Shown: piece by piece, positions 7,865 through 16,511 of the stretch
Position numbering within the stretch: the first letter of the stretch is position 1
Layout of the letters: every line of letters starts with the position of its first letter
Assembly: GCA_024636225.1 (NCBI GenBank)
Contig: JAGXHN010000011.1
Coordinates: 1-64,000 of the forward strand
DNA length: 64,000 nt
Source of the DNA: Desulfuromonadaceae bacterium
GTDB taxonomy: Bacteria > Desulfobacterota > Desulfuromonadia > Desulfuromonadales > UBA2294
Direction: 5' to 3'
The notes under the pieces: model-generated
What the model saw: only the letters and a program-made list of their open reading frames with translations
What the model was told of the DNA's origin: nothing
Databases searched by the model: none
Position numbers and translations under genes: made by a program

Positions 7865-8602
7865 TCAGTGAGCACCAAAATCTCCATAAAGATACTGTAA
7901 AACGGCTGAAACCGCAAAACCGGCAGTTTCAGTGCGTAGAATTCGTGAGCCGAGATGGACAGAAATAAATCCATACGACTGTGCCAGTTCCGCCTCTCTG
8001 GATGAAAACCCCCCTTCCGGGCCGACCAGCAGAGCAATATCTCTTGGGGGGAGTTGCTTCAGGGCCTTGTTCAACGGCTCACCCCCATCTTCCCAGAGCA
8101 TCAATTTCAATTCAGCATCACACTCCGCCAGCACTAAAGATAAAGGGCGTGGAAAATCACACTTTGGCAAGGTCGGACGACAGCTCTGACGGGCCGCTTC
8201 ATCAACTATCCGTTGCCAGCGCTGCTGTTTTTTCTCCTCCCGGTCAGAGGCTGGCACCGGAATACTCCGTTCGCTCCAGACCGGACTGAACCTGTTAATG
8301 CCGAGTTCCGTCCCTTTCTGGAGGATCATCTCCATCTTGTTCCCTTTGGGGAGCCCCTGAATCAGGCGAATCGGAACGACCTGCTCCTTTATCAGCCACC
8401 GCTCAATGATCCTGGCTTCGCCGCTGCGTCTCTCCAGCCTATCGATGATGCAGCGATAGTGACTGCCGCTGCCGTCAAGAAGGAGAATTTCGTCCCCTTT
8501 AGCCAGACGCAGAACGGTACCGATATGGTTAGCCAATTCAGTCGGGAGGGTGACCGTGCCGTTCTGAATCGCGTCCGTCGGGACAAAAAATTGTCGGGAC
8601 AT
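7865..8602 (-). CDS. rsmE: 16S rRNA (uracil-1498-N3)-methyltransferase
   Basis: A 245-residue SPOUT-class methyltransferase that modifies U1498 of 16S rRNA. The knot motifs are visible near the C-terminus: LLVGPEGGFSSREAE at about 187-201 and LGSRILRTETA at about 214-224. The N-terminal PUA-like part carries HIGTVLRLAKGD. Its start overlaps the prmA stop (TAATG), so the two rRNA/ribosomal-protein methylases are co-translated. Confidence 0.96.
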   Translation of the reverse strand: MSRQFFVPTDAIQNGTVTLPTELANHIGTVLRLAKGDEILLLDGSGSHYRCIIDRLERRSGEARIIERWLIKEQVVPIRLIQGLPKGNKMEMILQKGTELGINRFSPVWSERSIPVPASDREEKKQQRWQRIVDEAARQSCRPTLPKCDFPRPLSLVLAECDAELKLMLWEDGGEPLNKALKQLPPRDIALLVGPEGGFSSREAELAQSYGFISVHLGSRILRTETAGFAVSAVLQYLYGDFGAH

Positions 8603-9513
8603 TAGACTTTAGTTCTTTGATAAAGCATGCAACACCAGTCGGCATCGTAAGTCACGATCGGCTCAGTAAGTCCGTATCCGCAAAAGCCTTCGCGGACCAT
8701 TGTCTCTTTTTCGCGAAGAATCCCGGAAAGGAGCAGTGTGCCGCCGATTGCAAGGCGTCCGATTAAATGCGGGGCCAGACGTATATTCTCTTCGGCGAGA
8801 ATATTGGCAATAACGATATCATAAGAGCCGGCGAGAGTTTCGAGCGATTCGGCCGTCACTGTGATCCGATCAGCGAAACCGTTCCCCGCAATGTTGTCAC
8901 GGGCAATCTGGCACGCTTCTTCATCAATGTCGATGGCCAAAATCCGGTCTGCTCCAAGACCGGCCGCTGCCATGGCGAGGATCCCCGATCCGGTCCCGAC
9001 GTCGAGCAGACTCTTTGCAGTTACAGTCTCAAACAGTTCTGCGATCGCCTGAAGACAGAGGCGGGTTGTTTCGTGAGTGCCGGTGCCAAAAGCCATCCCC
9101 GGATCGAGGTTGATCACAACCTCTGCGGCGGCGATGGTCCACGCTTCCCAGGTCGGTTTGACAACCAGACGCGGCCCAAATCGGGTTGCAGTGAAATGCT
9201 GCCTCCACCCTTCAGCCCAGTCCTCCTGATGCACCGTGCTCTGCTTCAGCTGTACAATATCCCAGCCGGGGTAGGAGTTTTGCAGTTCATGGAGCTGTCG
9301 GGTAAGTAGCTTGGCATCAGACGTCTGCGGGAAATAAGCCTTGATATTATAATAATCTGGTATCTGTGCGTCAGGATCCGGCAAGACAAAAGTGTCGAGA
9401 TCGCGTTCTTCAACATTCACCCCGAGGCAACCAAGAGAATAGAGGTCGGCGACAATCAGATCGGCGAGGTCAGAAGGGACTGGAAATGAGAGTTCGAGCC
9501 ATTGATTTTTCAT
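8602..9513 (-). CDS. prmA: Ribosomal protein L11 methyltransferase
   Basis: A 303-residue class I SAM-dependent methyltransferase that methylates ribosomal protein L11. The SAM-binding motif LLDVGTGSGILAMAA lies at about residues 164-178, the acidic loop AIDIDEEA follows, and the post-motif NILAE (about 237) is typical of PrmA. MAFGTGTHETT upstream of motif I is the family signature. It forms a two- or three-gene unit with rsmE and the zinc-ribbon gene. Confidence 0.96.
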   Translation of the reverse strand: MKNQWLELSFPVPSDLADLIVADLYSLGCLGVNVEERDLDTFVLPDPDAQIPDYYNIKAYFPQTSDAKLLTRQLHELQNSYPGWDIVQLKQSTVHQEDWAEGWRQHFTATRFGPRLVVKPTWEAWTIAAAEVVINLDPGMAFGTGTHETTRLCLQAIAELFETVTAKSLLDVGTGSGILAMAAAGLGADRILAIDIDEEACQIARDNIAGNGFADRITVTAESLETLAGSYDIVIANILAEENIRLAPHLIGRLAIGGTLLLSGILREKETMVREGFCGYGLTEPIVTYDADWCCMLYQRTKV

Positions 9514-9557
9514 GCTCGATATTTAGCAGACTCGCAGGCGCAAAAGCAATAAAAACC

Positions 9558-9586
9558 TTGACATAGTAATATTGCCAAGGCATAAA
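9558..9586 (+). promoter_or_regulatory. Promoter candidate for the ppsR-type gene
   Basis: A perfect TTGACA (9558-9563), a 17-base spacer and CATAAA (9581-9586). The spacer is flanked by an inverted repeat CCTTG (9556-9560)/CAAGG (9576-9580), which could be an operator overlapping the promoter. Confidence 0.5.
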
Positions 9587-9698
9587 GTATGTAATATTTA
9601 ATTAAAATATGCCCCTGTTAAGGTGGTTACTGCTGTTTTTTCAAGCATCGGCACAGAGTCGTTTTTTTGAGTCGGTGGCATCATCAGGCAGAGAAAAA

Positions 9699-10529
9699 GT
9701 GGAATCCGCTCTGGAACAAATAACGGACAGTTATCAGAACGTTTTTATCCTTTCTGACGCAACCGGTGAAACCGCAGAAAAGATGGTCATGGCGGCTCTC
9801 TCCCAGTTCACAAACCGGGAAATTCGCCTGAAGAGATTCAGTCATATCCGGACCAAAAATTCTGTTTATGAAGTTTTGGATGAGGCTCTGAATCAACAAG
9901 CGCTGGTTATCTATACGACGGTTAATCGTCAGATGTCACGGATGATCCAGGATGAGTGCAGCTCTCTGGGTCTGCCGAGTCTCGATCTGATTACACCTTT
10001 GCTGATGCAGTTATCTGAGTTCATCGGGCGTGTTCCAGGTGAAACGCCTGATCTTTTACACGGTGTCGATGATGCCTACTTCAAACGGGTAGAAGCACTT
10101 GAATTTACCATCAAGCACGACGACGGTCAGGATGTCCGCCATCTGGAAAAAGCTGATATTGTTTTAACCGGCATCTCCCGAACCAGTAAAACACCGCTCT
10201 CTGTCTATCTGGCTCACCGCGGGTGGAAGGTTGCAAACGTCCCGTTGGTTAAAGGTGTCGAACCGCCGTCTGAGCTGTTTGCCGTCGACCCATCACGGGT
10301 GGTCGGTTTGACGATTGATCCGCAACGTCTTGGTGAGTTGCGTGCAGCACGGTTACGCAACCTGGGTCAGGATCCGAAGTTGGCGTACGCTGATTATGAA
10401 GAGATTCTCGAAGAACTCAATTTTTCTAAAAAACTGTTCCGTCGGAACGCCTGGACCATCCTTGATGTGACCGGCAAAGCGGTAGAAGAGACAGCTAACG
10501 AAGTTCTGGTAAAGTTAAAACTTAAATAA
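9699..10529 (+). CDS. ppsR: Bifunctional kinase/pyrophosphorylase regulating PEP synthase or PPDK (DUF299)
   Basis: The protein matches the DUF299 regulators that phosphorylate and dephosphorylate phosphoenolpyruvate synthetase or pyruvate phosphate dikinase. The nucleotide-binding loop [18 protein letters not shown] sits mid-protein, with the family start [13 protein letters not shown] near the N-terminus. A GTG at 9699, preceded by AGGCAGAG, gives 276 residues, close to family length; an ATG at 9609 would add a 30-residue hydrophobic extension that the family lacks and has no ribosome site. The choice of start is an inference. Its target enzyme is not in the window. Confidence 0.88.
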   Translation: MESALEQITDSYQNVFILSDATGETAEKMVMAALSQFTNREIRLKRFSHIRTKNSVYEVLDEALNQQALVIYTTVNRQMSRMIQDECSSLGLPSLDLITPLLMQLSEFIGRVPGETPDLLHGVDDAYFKRVEALEFTIKHDDGQDVRHLEKADIVLTGISRTSKTPLSVYLAHRGWKVANVPLVKGVEPPSELFAVDPSRVVGLTIDPQRLGELRAARLRNLGQDPKLAYADYEEILEELNFSKKLFRRNAWTILDVTGKAVEETANEVLVKLKLK

Positions 10530-10605
10530 TTCATACTTATTTCATATTTATTGTTACGCAGTCATTTTTCGAACAGCTTTATTTATAATCATGGAGGATG
10601 GAGAG

Positions 10606-11277
10606 ATGAAAATACTGGTTGTCGAAGACGAGAAGAAGGTCGCCAGTTTCATTAAGCGAGGCCTGGAAGAAGAGGGGTACACCGTCGAGTTGGCCCAGGA
10701 TGGTGAAGAGGGGTTAAAGATGATCGAGGGAGGGAGTTATGATCTTATCCTGATGGATCTTATGCTCCCTAAAATGGACGGTTTGCAGGTTATTCGGGAA
10801 ATGCGTGCGCAGAGTGTACGGACTCCGGTACTCTGTCTGACCGCCAAGGATAAAGCGGATGACATTGTCTCCGGCCTCGATTCCGGAAGTGACGACTATC
10901 TTACCAAACCATTTGCCTTTATAGAACTGCTGGCTCGTGTTCGGGCCCTCATCCGGCGCGGTTCGAGCGAGCGGGGTGCGGAGTTGACGTTTGCCGATCT
11001 GCGTATTGATCCGGTCAGCCATAAGGTTTGGCGTGCACAGACAGAGATTGACCTGACCTCCAAGGAGTATGCACTCCTCGAATATATGATGCAGCATCCG
11101 AACGAGACCCTGACCCGGAGCATGATCGCTGAACATGTTTGGGATTACACTTTTGATTCCTTTACCAATATCATCGACGTCTACGTGAACTACCTGCGCA
11201 AGAAGGTCGATCGCGACTTTGAGAAAAAACTGATTCATACTGTTCGGGGAATCGGGTACGTCCTCAAGGAGGGGTAA
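10606..11277 (+). CDS. OmpR-family response regulator
   Basis: A 223-residue regulator. The receiver domain carries the acidic pocket VVEDE, the phosphoacceptor Asp51 (ILMDLMLP) and the conserved lysine in LTKPF; the winged-helix DNA-binding domain ends in the usual TVRGIGYVL. The start at 10606 was chosen over one five codons upstream because GGAGGATGGAG then lies at ribosome-site distance. Closest in feel to CusR/CopR-type metal or envelope regulators, but the stimulus is not evident. The kinase gene begins on the next base after its stop. Confidence 0.93.
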   Translation: MKILVVEDEKKVASFIKRGLEEEGYTVELAQDGEEGLKMIEGGSYDLILMDLMLPKMDGLQVIREMRAQSVRTPVLCLTAKDKADDIVSGLDSGSDDYLTKPFAFIELLARVRALIRRGSSERGAELTFADLRIDPVSHKVWRAQTEIDLTSKEYALLEYMMQHPNETLTRSMIAEHVWDYTFDSFTNIIDVYVNYLRKKVDRDFEKKLIHTVRGIGYVLKEG

Positions 11278-12705
11278 TTGTTCCTTGGTTCAATCCGTCA
11301 GCGGATAACAGCCTGGTACTTTCTGTCTCTTATCCTGATTCTGCTGGCGGTAAGCATCTTCTGGTATCTGATCCTGTCGCACACTCTGATTCTGCAAATT
11401 GACAAGAGCCTGCAAGAGACCGCCGATGTTGTCGAAATTGGCCATTTGCAGCAGCTTGATGTCATTGATACGGAACAAGCGTGCGCGATTCTCGAGGTTT
11501 ACAGCTACAGTCAGGATTGGCTCGGTTATGTCCAGTTGCGTGACCCGGCAGGCAATCTTGCCTGTATTATTCAGGGAGTAAATGGCGCTTCTCTCCCTTT
11601 CCGTGCAGAAGCACAAAAATCAGTCAAATCCGGTATTGCGCATTACGAAACGGAATCAGAACTTTTCTCTTTTCCGATCCGGATCCTCTCCGTTCCGATC
11701 TATCGTCAAAAAGAGATTGTTCGTATTTTACAGGTGGGTCAAAGTTCATTCGGGGTGCAGCAGATCCTCAGCGATCTGCGCGCCATCTCCATTTTTCTCA
11801 GCCCGATTGTTGTGTTGATGTTAACCGCTTTTGGCTGGTTTCTGGCCGGAAAAGTCCTCTCCCCGATTGTCGATATTACCGCGACTGCACAAAAAATAAC
11901 CGCCGAAAAACTGAACCGACGTCTCCCCGTCAGCGAAGCTGATGACGAGATCGCCCAGCTGGCACAAACCTTCAATTTAATGCTTGCCCGTCTGGAAGAG
12001 TCTTTTTTGCGTATCCGGCAGTTTTCCGGCGATGCCTCACATGAACTGCGCACGCCGTTGGCAATTATCAAGGGTGAGACCGAAGTTGCACTACGATGGG
12101 CCAAGAATGAGACAGAACTGCGTATGGCTCTGGAGTCCAACCTTGAAGAGATCGATCGTATGGAACGGATTGTAAGTGACCTCCTCTCACTGGCCCGCAG
12201 CGATGAATCAAAGCTTCATCTCGATATTGCCAGCTTCAGCCTGACTGATCTTCTTCAGGATATCTGGATGAGTGGAAAAGTTCTGGCGGAGCAGTCGGGG
12301 CATACGGTCCACCTCGATCATGCCGTTACTTCAGAAATTTATATCAATGGTGATCAGCTGCAACTCTATCGGGTCATGATCAATATTCTGACAAATGCCT
12401 TAAAGTATACCCCCGCCGGTGGCCGTATCGATATTCGACTCTCAGTGCAGGACGAGTGTGCGCTGATCCAGATCAGTGATACCGGTCTGGGGATCGCCCC
12501 GGAAGAGCTTCCACACATTTTTGAACGTTTCTACCGTATCGATTCAGCCAGGAACCGGGATCAGGGGGGGACCGGTCTCGGTTTAGCGATCGTCAAGGCG
12601 ATCGTCGCAGCGCATGACGGAACGGTCTCGGTTACGTCAGTTGTTGGAAAAGGATCAACCTTCTCCATCTCCCTCCCCTTAAACGGTCCGGCATTAAAAA
12701 TTTAA
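11278..12705 (+). CDS. Sensor histidine kinase with HAMP domain
   Basis: A 475-residue membrane kinase starting with TTG, directly abutting the response-regulator stop and served by AGGAGGGG. Membrane segments lie at about 12-36 and 168-190, enclosing a periplasmic sensor of about 130 residues. A HAMP linker follows, then the H-box SHELRTPL with phospho-His255, and the ATPase boxes NILTNALKY, DTGLGI and GTGLGLAIVKA. Its neighbour pair and the DegP protease downstream suggest an envelope-stress or metal sensor; this is inferred from context. Confidence 0.93.
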   Translation: MFLGSIRQRITAWYFLSLILILLAVSIFWYLILSHTLILQIDKSLQETADVVEIGHLQQLDVIDTEQACAILEVYSYSQDWLGYVQLRDPAGNLACIIQGVNGASLPFRAEAQKSVKSGIAHYETESELFSFPIRILSVPIYRQKEIVRILQVGQSSFGVQQILSDLRAISIFLSPIVVLMLTAFGWFLAGKVLSPIVDITATAQKITAEKLNRRLPVSEADDEIAQLAQTFNLMLARLEESFLRIRQFSGDASHELRTPLAIIKGETEVALRWAKNETELRMALESNLEEIDRMERIVSDLLSLARSDESKLHLDIASFSLTDLLQDIWMSGKVLAEQSGHTVHLDHAVTSEIYINGDQLQLYRVMINILTNALKYTPAGGRIDIRLSVQDECALIQISDTGLGIAPEELPHIFERFYRIDSARNRDQGGTGLGLAIVKAIVAAHDGTVSVTSVVGKGSTFSISLPLNGPALKI

Positions 12706-12733
12706 CCCGCCTGAGCCTCTCTTTGCACTGCTG

Positions 12734-12762
12734 TTGACAACACTCTCCGCGGTGATTAAATA
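12734..12762 (+). promoter_or_regulatory. Sigma-70 promoter for degP
   Basis: TTGACA (12734-12739), 17-base spacer and TAAATA (12757-12762). The -35 is a perfect consensus. The start of transcription would be about 60 bases before the degP ATG. Confidence 0.65.
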
Positions 12763-12828
12763 GAGACGGACATTAGCCCATCAGTCGGCTGCTCAGCGTA
12801 CGGCCGTAGTCAAGAAAGGATAATTACC

Positions 12829-14220
12829 ATGTCGTGGTATAAGACCTCTTTGTCATTTTTGTACACAATTTTGTTTATCTGCTTAAGTGCGACGATGTCG
12901 TCGTCGGCCTTACCTGAATTTGTCGATATGGCACAGAAGTTAAAACCGACAGTCGTTAATATTAATACGACAACGACAGCCAAGCTTCAACCGTTTGGCC
13001 GTCCTGGGCAGGGGGAGAGGGGGAACGAACTGTTCGATGAATTTTTCGATCGATTTTTTGGCGGGCAACAGAACGGAACGCGAGAGAGACATTCCCTCGG
13101 TTCGGGGTTTGTCATCGATGCACAGGGGCATATTGTAACAAACGCTCATGTAATCGACGAGGCGGATGAGATTAATGTCACTCTTTCAGATGGACGATCT
13201 CTCTCAGCGATCGTTGTCGGCGCCGACAAGAAACTCGACCTGGCCCTGTTGAAAATCGAAGCAGGAAATTCTCTGCCGATTGCCCGTCTGGGAGATAGCG
13301 ATGCGCTTAAAGTCGGTGAGTGGGTACTGGCGATCGGGAATCCGTTCGGCCTTGAGCAAACGGTGACAGCCGGAATTGTTTCCGCCAAAGGGCGCGTGAT
13401 CGGTGCCGGTCCGTATGACGATTTTATTCAGACCGATGCCTCGATCAATCCGGGGAATTCAGGCGGACCCCTGTTTAATACCGCCGGTGAGGTGATCGGT
13501 ATCAACACCGCAATCATTGCCCGGGGGCAAGGGATCGGTTTCGCTATCCCGGTGAACGTTGCACGCCAGGCGATTGCCCAACTTAAGGAGACGGGTCAGG
13601 TGACACGCGGCTGGCTCGGCGTCTCGATCCAGGTCGTTGATGAGAGTCTGGCTGAATCTCTTGGTCTTGATACGGTTGGAGGGGCCCTGATCACAGAAGT
13701 TTTCACCGGTTCTCCAGCAGAAAAAGCCGGATTCAGACGACAAGATGTCATCGTCGCTTTCAACGGTACGACAATTGAGCATGTCCGTGATTTACCACGA
13801 ATTGTTGCGGCTACTCCGGTTGGAGAGACCGTCAAGGTGACAGTGATTCGCAACGGGAAAAAAGTCAGACTGCAGGCTGTCGTCAGCAAGATGGATGAAG
13901 AGCAGGATCCTGTCGCTTTGAATCAGCAACCGAGCAACTCACCGGCCGGGATCGTTGTTGCCGATATCACCCCGGAACAGGCCGACAGATTTGGGGTGAC
14001 ACCGGGGAAAGGAGTCATTATTACCAGGATTGACCCCGAATCGCCTGCGCACAGCGCAAATTTGCGGCCGGGTGATGTCATTCTGGAAATCAGCAGTCGG
14101 CCGGTCGCAACGGCAAAGGAATTCCAGCAAAGACTGTCCGGACTGAAAGGGAAGAAGCCTTTACTGCTGGTCAAGCGGGGGAATCAGTTTCATTATACGA
14201 CCTTTTTGGTCGGTCCGTAA
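12829..14220 (+). CDS. degP: Periplasmic serine protease/chaperone, DegP/HtrA (Do) family
   Basis: A 463-residue protein with a signal peptide (hydrophobic core at about 8-22, cleavage after about residue 27). The trypsin-like catalytic triad is His107 (TNAHVID), Asp137 (LDLALL) and Ser211 (NPGNSGGPLF). Two PDZ domains follow (about 255-345 and 370-455), fitting the Do/DegQ class. The flexible LA-loop region (residues 55-85) is glycine- and acid-rich as usual. AAAGGA precedes the ATG and a consensus-like promoter lies upstream. Placement after a two-component pair suggests stress control, as with CpxRA-degP, but no binding site was identified. Confidence 0.96.
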   Translation: MSWYKTSLSFLYTILFICLSATMSSSALPEFVDMAQKLKPTVVNINTTTTAKLQPFGRPGQGERGNELFDEFFDRFFGGQQNGTRERHSLGSGFVIDAQGHIVTNAHVIDEADEINVTLSDGRSLSAIVVGADKKLDLALLKIEAGNSLPIARLGDSDALKVGEWVLAIGNPFGLEQTVTAGIVSAKGRVIGAGPYDDFIQTDASINPGNSGGPLFNTAGEVIGINTAIIARGQGIGFAIPVNVARQAIAQLKETGQVTRGWLGVSIQVVDESLAESLGLDTVGGALITEVFTGSPAEKAGFRRQDVIVAFNGTTIEHVRDLPRIVAATPVGETVKVTVIRNGKKVRLQAVVSKMDEEQDPVALNQQPSNSPAGIVVADITPEQADRFGVTPGKGVIITRIDPESPAHSANLRPGDVILEISSRPVATAKEFQQRLSGLKGKKPLLLVKRGNQFHYTTFLVGP

Positions 14221-14315
14221 TGTCCGGTCAGAGGATTCAAATCAACGTCGACTTTTTAAGTCTATAGCTATCCCGGCGAGTAGCCTGGCATCAATCGGTG
14301 TAACTTACACGTATT

Positions 14316-14333
14316 CTGTGTGCATTCACACAG
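14316..14333 (+). promoter_or_regulatory. Short hairpin in leader of the NarL-type kinase gene
   Basis: CTGTGTG (14316-14322) pairs with CACACAG (14327-14333) around CATT. It ends 18 bases before the ATG at 14352, just ahead of the GGAG ribosome site. It could be an operator half-site pair or an RNA hairpin; no T-tract follows, so it is not a terminator. Confidence 0.35.
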
Positions 14334-14351
14334 TGCACTCTCCGGAGCTCT

Positions 14352-15737
14352 ATGCTAAATTCTCCACTTATGAAACTTACCCTGAAACATCAGATCATTC
14401 TCGCCCCGACGGTCGTTCTGTTATTGATGGCGTTGCTGCTCGGGTTTATGCAATACAGTTACTGGGAGCTGACACAGAAAAGAGAAGCGGCCAGACAGCT
14501 TGGCACAGTTTTTATGGCTCTTGGAGAGGCTGATCTGGCGACACAGAGAATTTACAGGCTGTCGGTTCTGCTTGGTCGAGAACCGCTTATCGATGGTTCC
14601 AGGGTTACAGAACTAAAAATGCTGCACGATCATCTCGCACAGTCGAGCGAGCGGATCAGTCGTAATCTCGAAATGCCGAAACGGGACCAGATGCGACTGC
14701 GTGAAACGGTAGAACGTCTCGATCCTGTTCACGGTTTTGATGCTGAACGATTTGTCGATGCTATCAACGATCTGCGCCCTCTTTTTGTCGGTTTTTCCGA
14801 GCAGATGCAGCGGCGGCGGGCCGAGCTTCTTAATGTTAACTCCGATGACATCGATGAATTGGTTGCTCGAACAACCTTGGTCTCAATCGTTTTTCTGGGA
14901 GCGGCATTTGTCCTCGGTGTTTTCCTCTCTCTCTTTTTTTCCCGGCGAATTTTATGGCGCATCAAGAGTCTGTCCGAGAGTGCCCGGCGGATTGCAGCCG
15001 GGGAGCTGATTCCGCCTGCACCGCCGGAAGAGATTCACGATGAACTGGATGAATTAACCTTCTCTATCAGCCGGATGTCTGACAAGTTGATCCGTGTGGT
15101 CAGTGCTGAGAAGCTTCTGGAAGGGGCCGAGGACGAAAGACGTCGACTCGCCATGGATATCCATGATCAGACCCTGGCGGATCTCGCTTCGATCAAACGC
15201 GGACTGGAAAAGTTGAAACATGAGTCAAAATGCGCCAGCGAAGCTTCTTTGCTTGAAGCTGAGATGATTCGGGCCATCAGTAATCTGCGTGAAGTCATGG
15301 ATAATCTGCACCCGCAGACCCTCGATATTCTTGGCCTCGGTGCAGCGCTCGAATCTCATCTGGAACGGCATTTCAGCGGCACCGGGCTCCCCGGTTATCA
15401 TTATATTCAGACCGACAGGGTCGATCTGATCAAACTCTCTCGATCTGTCAGTCTGGCGCTTTATCGCATCACCACCGAAGCGGTACACAATGTTGTCCGT
15501 CATGCTGGCGCCAATCGATATGAAGTTCTGCTCGATGTGGTCGATCACCATTTCACCCTTTCTGTCGAAGATAATGGGAAAGGGTTTGATTACAGACAAG
15601 TCGCCGAAGGTGACCATCGTGGATTGCGCAATATTTGCGAGCGGGCCAACGCTATCGGTGCTAAAGTCTGCTGGAAACCGTCGCGTTTTTCGAGCGGTAC
15701 CCGGTTTGAGTTGAATTTGCCGCTTGAGGAGAAATAG
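14352..15737 (+). CDS. Sensor histidine kinase, NarL-partner type (HisKA_3)
   Basis: A 461-residue kinase. Two membrane segments (about 15-35 and 172-196) enclose a helical periplasmic region of about 135 residues; a HAMP domain follows, then the HisKA_3 phosphoacceptor motif DERRRLAMDIHDQTLADLA with the phospho-His near residue 274, and the ATPase boxes TEAVHNVVRHAGA and VEDNGKGF. The ligand-binding part has no NIT or P-box motif that I can identify. GGAG precedes the ATG at good spacing. It is followed two bases later by its response regulator and then by an ATP-grasp-like gene. Confidence 0.9.
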   Translation: MLNSPLMKLTLKHQIILAPTVVLLLMALLLGFMQYSYWELTQKREAARQLGTVFMALGEADLATQRIYRLSVLLGREPLIDGSRVTELKMLHDHLAQSSERISRNLEMPKRDQMRLRETVERLDPVHGFDAERFVDAINDLRPLFVGFSEQMQRRRAELLNVNSDDIDELVARTTLVSIVFLGAAFVLGVFLSLFFSRRILWRIKSLSESARRIAAGELIPPAPPEEIHDELDELTFSISRMSDKLIRVVSAEKLLEGAEDERRRLAMDIHDQTLADLASIKRGLEKLKHESKCASEASLLEAEMIRAISNLREVMDNLHPQTLDILGLGAALESHLERHFSGTGLPGYHYIQTDRVDLIKLSRSVSLALYRITTEAVHNVVRHAGANRYEVLLDVVDHHFTLSVEDNGKGFDYRQVAEGDHRGLRNICERANAIGAKVCWKPSRFSSGTRFELNLPLEEK

Positions 15738-15739
15738 TC

Positions 15740-16486
15740 ATGCAGGAACGGATTCAGATCATTGTTGCCGAAGATAATCCGAAAGATTTTGAATTTCTTG
15801 AGGTCATGTTATCCGAATGGGATCTGCACCCGCTGGTGGTACGCGCTCCGAATGGACTGGAAGCGCTCGCCCTCGCCCTGAAGCAGGAGAACCCGCTGGT
15901 CATCAGTGATATTCAGATGCCGGAGATGAACGGTGTCGAGTTCGCACGGCGTTTATGGGAGAAAAAGCCGGCAGCGCGAATTGTGTTCTGGAGCCAGTTC
16001 AAGGACGAAATGTATGTGCGCTCCCTGCTGAAGATTGTTCCGCCGGAGACCGTTTACGGTTATATTCTGAAATCGAATACGAAAGAACGAATTCTTTCTG
16101 CAATCCAGACGGTTTTATACGATGAACAGTGCTGGATCGACCCCGAGGTGCGCAAGGTGCAGGGAGTGACCGGGCACAGACAGACAGCTCTCTCCGATAT
16201 CGAATACGAGGCGCTGGCCGACATTTCACTCGGCTTGACTGATAATCTTATCGCCCAACGGCGTTATTTATCGCGTCGCGGGGTACAAAGTCGCCTGAAT
16301 TCGCTCTACAGCAAACTTGCTATCGACCAGGAACAGTTTCATAGTGACAAGTTCGGCGATGCCCTGAATTTACGTAATCGAGCTGTTGCCGTCGCCTTGC
16401 GTCGTGGTCTGATCAATTCTTTCGAACTTGAAAAAGAAGAGGCCGAATTTCAGAAATGGTACGAACGCTTTACGCGTTCGAACTGA
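15740..16486 (+). CDS. Response regulator with divergent LuxR-type output domain
   Basis: A 248-residue protein. The receiver has the acidic pair Glu11-Asp12 (AEDNP), the phosphoacceptor Asp57 (VISDIQMPEMNG) and a lysine in GYILKSN. The C-terminal half reads like a LuxR/FixJ helix-turn-helix (EYEALADISLGLTDNLIA, then GVQSRLNSLYSKLAI) but key positions are unusual, and it carries a charged tail of about 45 residues after the HTH. It starts two bases after the kinase stop, so the two clearly form a pair. DNA targets are not known. Confidence 0.85.
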   Translation: MQERIQIIVAEDNPKDFEFLEVMLSEWDLHPLVVRAPNGLEALALALKQENPLVISDIQMPEMNGVEFARRLWEKKPAARIVFWSQFKDEMYVRSLLKIVPPETVYGYILKSNTKERILSAIQTVLYDEQCWIDPEVRKVQGVTGHRQTALSDIEYEALADISLGLTDNLIAQRRYLSRRGVQSRLNSLYSKLAIDQEQFHSDKFGDALNLRNRAVAVALRRGLINSFELEKEEAEFQKWYERFTRSN

Positions 16487-16511
16487 TTCTTACCCCTTAT
16501 CAGGGATCAAC

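Noticed and set aside
9609..9698. 30-residue hydrophobic extension of the ppsR-type protein
   Set aside because: The family begins at the GTG at 9699; the extension lacks a ribosome site.
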